Below are positions 55,475 through 64,000 of a stretch of 64,000 bases of DNA, piece after piece. Every line of letters starts with the position of its first letter. Positions within the stretch are counted from its first letter, which is position 1. A program made the position numbers and the translations under genes. The stretch lies in NCBI GenBank assembly GCA_948567375.1, contig OX419762.1, forward strand, positions 56,376,841-56,440,840. The letters run 5' to 3'. The stretch comes from Lunularia cruciata (Eukaryota; Streptophyta; Marchantiopsida; Lunulariales; Lunulariaceae). The notes under the pieces were generated by a model. It saw nothing but the letters and a program-made list of their open reading frames with translations, did no database searches and had not been told where the DNA came from.

Positions 55475-56143
55475 TGAAGCATTCGCAGTACAATGTTATT
55501 CAGTATTCATCTTTTTGAAGATAGATAAAGCAAAGTGCTAGTTTCAGTAGTCGTCGCTTAAGCTTAATTCTGATTGTCAATTTTGTGTTTGTGTTTGTGA
55601 GTGTGTGGAGAATTCCAAAGAGCAAGTCAATGTGTCTGTGGATGTTGGAATCTACAGCCTTGATCTTTGTTCTATGTGTTTGATTTTGAGTGAAGTGCAT
55701 CAGAGCAATGCCTTGACAGGTCTGAGAGGAATTGTAGTGTTGTTAGTATTCTGCATTTGTGAGTGCAGTGTGAAGTTGATGTGAAGCAATTTTGGTCGAG
55801 GAAGTTATGCCTTTAGTAGAGGGGTGGAACACAATTCTGAGGTGAAATCAGTCTTTGCAGTGAAGTGCCGTCTTCGGAAGAATCTGAATCATCACAATCA
55901 AGACTTGTTTGGACAGAATTTACTATGATGTGATTATGTGTGTATTCGTGACAAGTGGTCAAGATTGTGAGCTTGTTACTCTCTTCTGGGTGTAGTTTCT
56001 ACTTGAGAGATTAAAGAAGACATCAAGAAGAATTGCAATTGTGACTTTTGACTTCGTATTTGACCAATTCTGGATAGTATCTCTACGGGAACAAACTTTA
56101 CTGACCCGATTACCAAAAAAATGATATTTGCCGGGTTGTCACA

Positions 56144-56727
56144 TTCTACATTAGTCATGATTAGCTAAAGTTACTCCTAGCTAAGATAGAGGGGACCTTA
56201 CTTTAGAGAAATTGGAAAAGAAGAGTACCACTATTTTGAATTCTAGTGTACTGACTTTGTATTATTCCTAGGTATTTGTTTTTGAGGAAGAGTTGAGAAC
56301 TCTTGGAACCCAAAAACCATTTTGCTTTTGATTCTTCAATAGGCCAAGGATATCCTATGTGAAGGAATCCTTGACTTAGTGGTTGGATCAAGATAAGACC
56401 ACATGTTTAGGGGAATATTCCCATGAGTATAGATAGTCCTTTAGAACTTTTTACTTTTAGTCTAGTAACTTGAGTTACTCTAGTAATTATTAACTTTGGT
56501 GCATGATTATTTCATAAGCATACAAACTAAGAGTGAGAAGATACTCAACATCCTTTCATTTGCAATTATCTCTCTCATTGAGTTCTCTTGTGAGTAGTGG
56601 TTTGAGTCTTGGAGTGTTAGCCTAGGAGGATTATGATAGAGTTAGGGATCCTTGCTTTCTGAGTCCATTGTGCGCTACCATAATAGTCATCGGAGGTTCA
56701 TCTTGAATGAGAGATAGGCCAACTCAT
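56144..56727 (+). repeat. A3 3' LTR, remainder
   Basis: Continues the family A LTR from TTCTA to 'ggccaactcat' (compare GGCCGGCTCAC). It is more diverged than the A2 LTRs, and the TATA box has decayed ('catacaaa', about 56519). What follows (AGTCT) is the E fragment. Confidence 0.92.
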
Positions 56728-56854
56728 AGTCTTCATGTTCATCTATTTTCTCATCCACCTCAAAAGAGTGGGGCACATAAGTGTGGTTGAAGTTCTTTTG
56801 TCATGGGACAAACTTCACAATGTATGCTCTTTCTTCCCAAGTTTCATGGTGTCT

Positions 56855-57600
56855 TCATAATGTCTTGCAATTTACCATGACATGCTTGTACTTCCCACAA
56901 TAGACAAAAGAATTTGGAAAGTTTGGAGTGGCACAATAAGCATTGTTGTGGCCCTGCCCCCTATAATGAGTACAAGAGTTTTCTTCTTGGTTGGTAGTGT
57001 TAACCAGATTTTCCTCTTGGGATTGGTGTGCTAAGTGAAGATTCTTGAGATGTTCCAACTTGACTAGGATATCTTCCATTTTAGTGGTTTTTATGGGAAA
57101 CAAGGCAACTTAGGAAGTAGGTAGGGTGATAGGAGCTATGGGCAGACCTATGGGAGAAACCATTGGCAATTGGTCATATACAAGCACTGCCTTTGCTACC
57201 ATATTTGGGCCTGGTGCAGCCGATGTGGAGGAGGTGAGGCTTCTCCCATAGAAATAGTTAGATTATGAGTAATAGCATAGAGATTGTGCATTATAGTTCC
57301 TTTGAATCATGGGATGGTGGAGCAAGGGTTCAGCAAGGCTATAACCCGCTTGTTAGCTTGAGCCCAATAACATGCTTCCTCAAAGGCTTGGGTTAGATTT
57401 GTAGCCTTTTTGTAGATGAGAAATTTCTGAATATCCTCAGGTAGAGCATCTTGAAACTAGTTAAGGGTTGTTGTAGGATCTGGAGTTGGGATGCTATGTA
57501 TTGGAATCTTTGAATAAATGCCTGCATAGTTTTGTTGTATCCTTCACATAGTTGGTTTATTTTGTCCCTTAGCAAGATGTATTCTTGTCACACTTCTGCT
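56855..57600 (-). pseudogene. E gag
   Basis: The minus ORF 57575-57393 reads 'LRDKINQLCEGYNKTMQAFI' and 'QRFQYIASQLQ', typical gag capsid wording. After a frame change comes 'KFLIYKKATNLTQAFEEACY'. The minus ORF 57103-56855 ends with CTHYRGQGHNNAYC (second C changed to Y) and 'YCGKYKHVMVNC', a likely pair of CCHC knuckles. Stops separate the parts. Confidence 0.7.
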
Positions 57601-58250
57601 TGTATCAATGCATAGCTTGTCCTTGTGGTAGAGGCAAGGCCACTAAACAAATGTTTTGAAATTCCAATAAAGCATTAGCCTATTTTTCAAGCTATTATTG
57701 CATTGCCTACAATGTTTTGTGCCATACATACATTCTCAAACCTTCATAAGAATGAATCAAAATCTTATTGTCCTATGAACACTATTGTACCCAAAGGTAT
57801 GCAATTATTTCTACTCCTCAAGGTCAAAGTTACTATAGCTAGGGCTACTAGAATTGTAGGCATTGGGAATGGGATTGGTTATGATGCAAAAGTAGAGGGG
57901 ATCTTTTGGGCAGAAGTACTTTCCATCAATGGAAATGTTGCTTGAAGTTGGGATTTTGCAATGTTGTTGGTAAAATTTGGAGGTAATTTTCTCCCCAATT
58001 AAGAAGTATCTTCTTTGTTGAGTTAAAAGGTAATGCATCTTCTTGATTGAAAGTAATAGTGTTTCCACATACAAGATGTGATATTTCTCTTTGTGTTGCA
58101 CTTGCATTTCCTATGAGGCTAAGAGATAATGTGCTCCCCAAACCAAAAATGGTGGCACTTGAAGATGTGAGAGGTAATGCTTCTCTCAACCCAACAGCAA
58201 GTACCATTCTTAACACAAGAGGTGATGCTTCTCCCAAACAAAAGAAATAG
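57601..58250 (-). pseudogene. E gag N-terminal/leader region with short repeats
   Basis: The minus ORF 58237-57926 shows a loose repeat: 'GEASPL', 'REALPL', 'NASATQ' and 'EDALPF' recur about every 11-17 residues. No domain recognised. Confidence 0.4.
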
Positions 58251-58872
58251 CTACATCCTCAGTGAATAATGATGGCTAGTGCAAGTTGTAGAAGGGAGAG
58301 GTGGGGACATGCAAGACAATTGACAATGGCACAAAAAGTGTCAATGGGCATGACCTAACCTTATTTTTTGCTACGGGATACTATAGGACAAGGGAATTGT
58401 GAGAACCACTACTTGGCTAGCCCTTCTTTATGCTTGGAGAGGAATTGCAAGCAAGATTCTTGTAGTGCTCATAGTCATATTGCGGGGTCAAGTCTACCAT
58501 AAGACACTTAAGCCTTGAGATGAATCAGAAGTCCATTACTCTTGAGAGCACATTGAACTCCTTGGTTGTCACTTTCTACTCACCAATCCTCATGCTATCA
58601 TAATACTATGAGACAACCCATAATGGAGTCAGTTGTTAGCAAGGATCAACAAGACATCAATTCATACAAGTTTCATAGTCATCCATACAAGAAGTCAAGA
58701 GCCATGATAGACAATGTACTTAAGCTTTATATCACTTGGATGCAAGTTGTCACTTTACAATAGATGACCATCCCCTCCCTTGAGAAATGTCTTAATACTA
58801 TTAGTTCCTCCTCCCTTTGTCTAGGTCCTTCTCCTTACCTTCTATTAAGAGGCTAATGATTGATTCTTGAGA
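58251..58872 (-). other. E leader, nothing recognised
   Basis: Lies between the PBS and the repetitive gag start on the minus strand. No conserved domain or repeat seen. Confidence 0.35.
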
Positions 58873-58891
58873 ACTCCTTGTACTAATACCA
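58873..58891 (-). other. E primer binding site
   Basis: The minus strand reads TGGTATTAGTACAAGGAG next to the LTR end, similar to initiator tRNA-Met type sites. Confidence 0.55.
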
Positions 58892-59355
58892 AAAATTATC
58901 AACAACTCCAACCATAGTAGATTTAGCTTCTTTTTATATTTAAGGTCAAACCCTAAAAGGAATAATTTTACTTGCCTCACAATCCTTCCTTTATGGCGGC
59001 CGTCTCCTTTAATTGCCACCCCTGTCAATGCCGATTGGCTCCTAATCCTTGATTCTAATCTAGATTATACTATCCAAGAGTATTAACATGCCACCTTTGC
59101 ATTTAGTATCTACCTAATTTGTCCTACTATTTTACATACCCATAACATTCTTTGCTTGTTCTCTTGTTTGTCATGTAGAGAGAATCCCATAGTGAGAGCT
59201 CCGCAACAACTTGCTTGTAATAAATGTCTTGCATTCCAATTCCCACAGCATCAACTTCCCCAAAGCTAACACTACCCTTAGTACCTACTTTGCCCAAACA
59301 ACATTCTTTCAATTCTTTGGCCTGATTGGACTCTTCTCATCTTTGGATGGTTACA
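58892..59355 (-). repeat. E 5' LTR
   Basis: On the minus strand it begins TGTAACCATCC (59355) and ends 'gttgttgataattt' at the PBS. A TATA-like 'taaatataaaa' (plus 58933-58943) lies near the 3' end. There is no second copy in the window, so the start is inferred. Confidence 0.5.
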
Positions 59356-59367
59356 CTTCCTTCTTTG

Positions 59368-59970
59368 TGTAATACCAATATCTAGATATATTATCTAGAG
59401 GTGAAATTTGGCTTAGTATCATTTGGAAGGCTGTTATATATGATGGACTAAGTAGATCAGATAGAGTTGTCACCAAAAGAGTACTTCCACTAATAAAGTA
59501 GGAGCCAAAAACACCCTGCAAACTTTAGAGCTAATTTCAAAGGCTTAAATGAATGAATTAGGCCTCAAAAATAGAAAATTTATGTCATCTTTGGGAGAAA
59601 AGGCAAGAGGCTTTCCTTTTCTCTCTTATTCATCTTGTCAAGAGCTTTCTAGTGGTACCTCACCCATGCAATTATGAGCTTTCTACAAGAAGATTCTCTA
59701 AAGATTCTTGTTAGTCAAACTTGTTTGACCAACTAGTTAGGACAAGAACCAACATGTCACCCATCCATGCAACTAATCTAAAGGTGGAGTTTGCTGATAT
59801 ATCACCAATTCATGTATCTAACCCAAGGATGGAGCTTCCTTCAAGAGAATTCTCTTTGCTATATAATAAAGACAAGATGCTCATTTGGGGCATCTGAGTA
59901 TTGAGTGTGAAGATTTGTGTTTCTTCTCTTGTATTTCTCTTGAGGTTCTCCTGTCCTCTGAATAATAAAA
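59368..59970 (+). repeat. F 5' LTR
   Basis: Starts TGTAATACCA and ends before TGGTATTAGAG. A TATA box, TATATAA, is at 59860-59866. Shorter than the 745-bp solo copy. Confidence 0.85.
59860..59866 (+). promoter_or_regulatory. TATA box of F LTR
   Basis: TATATAA in 'tttgctatataataaag', also present in the solo LTR. Confidence 0.6.
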
Positions 59971-59987
59971 TGGTATTAGAGCTTGGG
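59971..59987 (+). other. F primer binding site
   Basis: TGGTATTAGAGCTTGGG directly after the LTR: initiator tRNA-Met type (TGGTATCAGAGC) with one C-to-T change. Confidence 0.8.
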
Positions 59988-60580
59988 TTTCCATCCAAGA
60001 GAGTGGATCACCCCTCTCAAAAGAACATGGGCTATTGAGATTGAGTAATTTCCCAAGGGAAAAACCGTAGTGCAATTGATAGATTAGGAGTGCTATAGAG
60101 AGAAAATGGGATGGAAGCTTTAGGAGGACAATTTCCTGCACCCCAATTTTTTTTCTTGAATCCATTCCATATCAAGATTAGGTATAAACAACATGAGCAA
60201 GTGAGAATATAACTTGATTTTCATTTTGGAGCAAAGTTCATGGATATAGTGATGAGTTTACCAAACTCAATGATTCTATTTGTGGTGGAATATGATAGAA
60301 AGTAGGATTTGACAATATACATTCTATAATGATACAATAGATTTGAATATACCCCATTTTCTCCCTATCAACACTCAAGTAGATATCTGTTATATGGTTA
60401 AACCAAAAGTGATGTTTAAGGATTTTGTTATCCACAATTTGGTGAGGAATATTATCAATGAGTGATAGCCTCTAAAGTCTCAATGGTAGTCTCAATAGTC
60501 TATGCTTTCTCTTGAGTGATCATATTTATTCTCTATTAAAATAGGAAGTAGCAATTGAGCATTTGCCATGTGTAAGATCA
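59988..60580 (+). other. F leader, nothing recognised
   Basis: AT-rich stretch between the PBS and gag. No domain or long ORF; short ORFs look random. Confidence 0.4.
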
Positions 60581-60589
60581 TGGATCTAT

Positions 60590-61660
60590 AATTGCAAGGT
60601 CTAATCCAAGGAATGCATGGAATGTTGAACAAGTTTCAAGAGATCAAGATGACCATGGAGGCATTTCAAAGTCAAGTACATACCTTCAAGAACAATTAGG
60701 CAATGCAAGAAGGAAAAATTGTTCCAAAACCCAATACCAATGACCAAAGTACTTGGAGAGTTACTCATGCCAATGACACCAATATCCGTAAAAAATGAAG
60801 TCACATTGTTACTACAGAGAAGAAGACATGCAACATTGAGCCTTACAAGGGATAACATTCCATGGGAATAGTGGAAAACTAGATTTCAAGAATAAACTGA
60901 TACTTTTGATTATTCATAATTGAGATCTTGGATCATTCCACAAATATGTTGGCATGTGATTACTTGACCAATAAAGCCCTCAAATGGTATGACGGTTAGG
61001 AATGATCAATGTTGGAAAAAGGAAGAGAGGTCACTTGGGCAGTAATGCAAGAACAGCTACTAAAGAATTTTCAATATGTGGATTTTGTATTGATGGCCCA
61101 AACCCAACTATGAAGCAAAAGAATAGTGTACAAGAGTACATGGAGGCATTTCTTGATCTATAGGTTGCAATAACCAATCTAGCAAAAGCTCTAGATAATT
61201 TCAAATGAGGGTTAAAGGAGCAAATTTTCCAAGTAGTAATGTAAAAAAACCCTCACATTATTTTTGAAGCCATTGCTTGCACTCAAAGAATAGGAGTGGT
61301 ACTTGGAGGAGGTGAAGGAATGGTCACAACTCAACATTATTGGGCTGAAAAACCACACTTTGGTGGAATTCCTATAAAATTGGGCAACATTCTATTTTGA
61401 GAGCAAGGAGCATGACCGCTCCAAAGAGAGCAAGGACATGTCAAAGGAAGGAGAGATAGAGTCCTTCAAGGAGAAGAGACTTGAGCAAAACAATGTCATT
61501 GCTACAATTATAGCCAAGTTGGGCACATAGTCATCAATTGTCATGCTCATCTTCTTAGAGGCTCTGAATCTCCATACAAGTAACCTTTGAACAACATGGA
61601 GAGATAAATTGAAAATGAGGATTTGGAAATCACATCGGACAACAAAGATTGCCAATAAAT
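60590..61660 (+). pseudogene. F gag
   Basis: 'QEITMTMEAFQSQV' near the start, capsid-like 'CDYLTNKALKWYD' (about 60955-60995), 'VTWAVMQEQLLKNFQYVDF' and 'VQEYMEAFLDL' (61025-61160), then an S/K/E-rich segment. A CCHC knuckle is at 61500-61541, CYNYSQVGHIVINC, with Y in place of the second C. Many stops. Confidence 0.75.
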
Positions 61661-61722
61661 GTACCTTGTAGCCTTATTGGCACAATAGAGAAGAGAAAAA
61701 AATAAGAAGAGGAAGGACAAGT

Positions 61723-61914
61723 GTGCAAAGGTTGAGGAAGACAAAATCACTATTGATTGTCTTGAACAGAGTCCTAAAAGGCAATCAGGTGAGAGTGTGG
61801 ATAGACCTTGGAGCAATAGATAATTTCATATCTCACTCTATTGAAATAAGGTTGGAGATGGATCTAGAGAAGGATGAGAATGAAAATTTAAAGTTACCTA
61901 ATAGTCAAACATAG
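61723..61914 (+). pseudogene. F protease
   Basis: 'VRVWIDLGAIDNFIS' matches the retropepsin motif (D-S/T-G-A-T-D-N-F-I) with two changes. It is followed by 'LEMDLEKDENENLKL'. Confidence 0.78.
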
Positions 61915-62006
61915 AAGATTGAGTCATTACCTAAAAAGGTAGTATTCTCCATATGAGAGTATCATGAAGAGATTGAGTGGCAAGTGATATAGTTAATCGT
62001 TATAAT

Positions 62007-62081
62007 GCATACAATGGCATGAAGCACTATAACCTCATAATTAGGCATACAATGGATGAAGCACTATAACCTCATAATTTT
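62007..62081 (+). repeat. ~38-bp tandem duplication in F
   Basis: 'gcatacaatggcatgaagca' at 62007 and 'gcatacaatggatgaagcac' at 62045; each unit ends 'aacctcataatt'. Lies between protease and RT. Confidence 0.85.
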
Positions 62082-62239
62082 TTGGAGAAAGAAAGTAGTA
62101 AGAACTTGCCAATAGAATATTATTGGGATTAAAGAAAGATCACATAAGCAAGAACTACCTCTCTATAGGAACAACCACTATCTATAAGACAAATAGATGT
62201 TTCATGTGCCTAATAAGAGAAGTCTAGAGTGCACAACTT

Positions 62240-62390
62240 GATAGAAAATTTCCTTAGAATTGAAAGATGTGATTAATGAGTTTCAAGATGCCTTCCTAGA
62301 TGACCTACTTTCAGGATTACCACCAAAAAAGAGAGTAGATAATAAATCAAGATACTTCTTGGGAAGACACCTTATTGGAAGGCCCCATAT
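62240..62390 (+). pseudogene. F RT start, cut by B3
   Basis: 'EFQDAFLDDLLSGLPPKKRV' and 'DTLLEGPI', the usual gypsy RT entry block (F.DVF..DLP.GLPP.R..). It ends at the B3 LTR boundary. Confidence 0.7.
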
Positions 62391-63059
62391 TGTGACAACT
62401 CGGCAAATATCACTTTTGTGGTAATCGGGTAAGTAAAGTTTGTTCCCATAGAGATACAATTCAGAATTGGTCAAATACAAAGCAAAATAAAAATTTCAGT
62501 GCTTCTTGGTTGCATCTTTACTCTCTCAGGTAGAAACCACACCCAGAAGAGAGTAACAAGCACTGATTTGCAGTCTTGTCACAAATTTACACTTCTTAAT
62601 CACAACTCCTTCAATTCTTTCCAAACAATCTTGATTGTGATGATTCAGGCTCTCCCAAAAACAACACTTCACTGCAAAATGACTTTGCCTTAGAATTGTG
62701 TTCCACCCTTCCAATGAAGGCACAACTTCCTTGATCAAAATTGCTTCACATCAACGTTGCACTACACTCACAAATGCAAAATACTACCAACACTACAATT
62801 CCTCTCGGATCTGTCAAGGCATTGCTCCAATTGCACTTCACTCAGGATCAAACACATAGACTGAAGATCAAGGCTGTGGAATCCAACATCCAACAAGTAC
62901 ACTGATTTGCACTTCAAATTTCTTCACACACTCACAAACACAAGTACAACATTGATACTCAAAATCAAGCTCAAGCGACGAGCACTGCTTCACAGCACTT
63001 TGCTTTATCTATTCTCAGAAATTATGAGCACTGAACAACATTTGACTGCAAATGCCACT

Positions 63060-63067
63060 CTTAAATA
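63060..63067 (-). promoter_or_regulatory. Putative TATA box of B3 LTR
   Basis: CTTAAATA on the plus strand (TATTTAAG on minus), at the conserved LTR position. Confidence 0.55.
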
Positions 63068-63185
63068 GTGAAGCAATCGACAGTTCTAACAACTATACCA
63101 TTCTACAACAACTTTTCTAACCTGTAAATCCAAAATGACAATGCATGTCTTCATATCTACCTCTTCAAATCTCAAAACTGTTACT

Positions 63186-64000
63186 AATCCAATCCGATGT
63201 CTACTTCGTTATTGGCTTTCAAACCCAAACCCAAAGTAATTTTACTTCCTACTACTCTTTCCTTGGGTCTTGTATCTTCTTCTTCTTCTACCAGATCCAG
63301 TTATTCTCTTTCTTGATCTGAAATTCCACTAGTGGGTAATCTATCTAACTCTTCATCTCTCGACCCACTCTTCTCTAATGTCTCCACTCGTAACTCCGAA
63401 GACATTTGTACTCCTATGTTATCTACTTTGGGTTTTGCTCTAACATCTTTCCAAAGCTTTTCTATCTCTATTTTCACCAAGTCTAATCTAATTGCAATAT
63501 TATCTTCTACCTCTAAGATCTTCCTGTCTACACGAGTTCTGAGACTAATCAACAAGCCATTTATATCTGTATCCTTTGCTTTTCTTCGCCTTGTCTCCTG
63601 CACCAACAACTTCAACTTATGCAGCCTCGTCTCTTCAATCCGAATGTTGGCTTCTGTACTTAACATTGCATTCATTTGGAGGACTATCTCCTTCAATGGC
63701 TCCAATCTTGTCTTTCTCTCATGTTCACAATCTGCGAGCCAATCCTCTTGGTACATTGCCAACTCCGCCTCGAACTCAGCTTTCACCGACTCCTTCTCCT
63801 TCTCCTTCTGGACAACCTTCTCCTCTTGATTATGAAGTAACTCTCGTAATCGGTCTTCTTCTCTGTATCGTGCCGCCAGCTCTCGTTGCTAGAGTTGCTT
63901 CTTCTCCTCGACACTATCACGCCATTTGTAGTTCCGCATCTAGATGCTCGGACACTAGAGTTCCAGTGATGGTAGTTAGAGTTTTTCTAGCAGTTTCTCA
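63186..64000 (-). pseudogene. LTR-borne ORF in B3, C-terminal part
   Basis: The minus ORF 63786-63301 is a coiled-coil segment close to 28790-29280: 'LAMYQEDWLADCEHERKTRL', 'VLQMNAMLSTEANI', 'ETRLHKLKLLVQETRRRKAK' and 'DNIAIRLDLVKIEI'. A stop at 63298-63300 precedes the conserved end, near 63190 ('EVDIGSD'-like). It continues past the window end. Confidence 0.75.

Larger units (their letters stand above)
34778..56143 (+). mobile_element. Element B2, full-length Ty3/gypsy with giant LTRs, inserted in A3 LTR
   Basis: 5' LTR 34778-46272 (split by A2), PBS 46280-46297, gag, pol, PPT 52431-52443, 3' LTR 52444-56143. Target duplication TTCTA: 34773-34777 and 56144-56148. Without A2 the element is about 13.5 kb. 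LTRs are about 3.7 kb each and differ by scattered substitutions and small indels, so the insertion is not recent. Pol order PR-RT-RH-INT is Ty3/gypsy; the PBS and FIDD-type RT suit the Tat/Athila side of the group. Confidence 0.93.
52444..56143 (+). repeat. B2 3' LTR (3.7 kb, ORF-bearing)
   Basis: Starts TGTGGTACCCACATTTTTTG, ends GGTTGTCACA, followed by the TTCTA duplication. Collinear with the split 5' LTR over its whole length. Order: ~350 bp, ORF 52797-55346, TATTTAAG 55467-55474, ~670 bp of R-U5. Confidence 0.95.
56728..59355 (-). mobile_element. Element E, minus-strand LTR retrotransposon fragment
   Basis: On the minus strand: LTR (59355-58893), PBS, a repetitive leader/gag start, gag, two zinc-knuckle-like motifs, then cut off at 56728 by the A3 LTR end. 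No protease, RT or integrase remains, so I cannot place it in Ty3 or Ty1 with confidence. Confidence 0.65.
59368..62390 (+). mobile_element. Element F, Ty3/gypsy, 5' part
   Basis: 5' LTR 59368-59970, PBS, gag, zinc knuckle, protease and the first codons of RT, then cut by B3 at 62391. The LTR matches the solo LTR at 25455-26199 (opposite orientation). Confidence 0.82.
62391..64000 (-). mobile_element. B3, family B LTR in minus orientation, runs off the window
   Basis: Plus strand starts TGTGACAACTCGG, the reverse complement of the B LTR end. R-U5 covers 62391-63059, the reverse TATA box 63060-63067, then the LTR ORF. Its sequence is closer to the solo LTR at 26422-30199 than to B2. Whether it is a solo LTR or a whole element cannot be seen. 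Confidence 0.88.

Noticed and set aside
52444..56143. Reading the coiled-coil ORF region as a separate non-autonomous element beside B2
   Set aside because: A PPT precedes it, the TTCTA duplication follows it, and the same sequence ends at the PBS on the 5' side; it is the LTR itself.

Overview
The window is a stack of plant LTR retrotransposons. I find no host gene, tRNA, rRNA or CRISPR array. The density of old, nested Ty3/gypsy elements (CCHC gag, retropepsin, RT, RNase H, integrase), the tRNA-type primer binding sites and the nonsense mutations of the C-to-T kind point to heterochromatin of a large nuclear plant genome. A gymnosperm is a reasonable guess, but the sequence does not prove it.

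I name the families A to G for use here only. Family B: Ty3/gypsy with very long LTRs (about 3.7 kb, TGTGG...GTCACA), each carrying a long ORF in U3. Family A: Ty3/gypsy of about 7.8 kb with LTRs of about 0.69 kb (TGTAACACCC...). Family D: older Ty3/gypsy on the minus strand. Family F: Ty3/gypsy with LTRs of about 0.6-0.75 kb (TGTAATA...). Family E: a minus-strand gag fragment with its LTR. G: an unclassified 3.4 kb insertion.

Layout: an old copy B1 starts at base 1 (LTR tails, gag remnant to 2228). It is split by D (2236-23294, minus), which itself holds G (5776-9202) and A1 (11987-19780). B1 resumes 23301-25449, is split by a solo F LTR (25455-26199), runs 26200-26421, is split by a solo B LTR (26422-30199), and resumes 30205 to its truncated 3' LTR (31106-31823). 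There it abuts a 5'-truncated A3 (31824-34777). B2 (34778-56143) sits in the 3' LTR of A3, and the youngest-looking element, A2 (36687-44517), sits in the 5' LTR of B2. The rest of A3's LTR follows (56144-56727), then E (56728-59355, minus) and F (59368-62390), which is cut by B3 (62391 to the window end, minus).

The most interesting content is the ORF inside the B-family LTR. In genomic RNA it would be a 3'-terminal gene after pol. It encodes a conserved globular region, an acidic/charged linker and a long coiled coil, and it is recognisable in at least four LTR copies of two diverged subfamilies. Second is A2, whose gag-pol is one frame of 1609 codons broken by a single TAA in the protease active-site motif. 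Family A also carries a 5' leader ORF region with a CCHC finger and a duplicated small domain.
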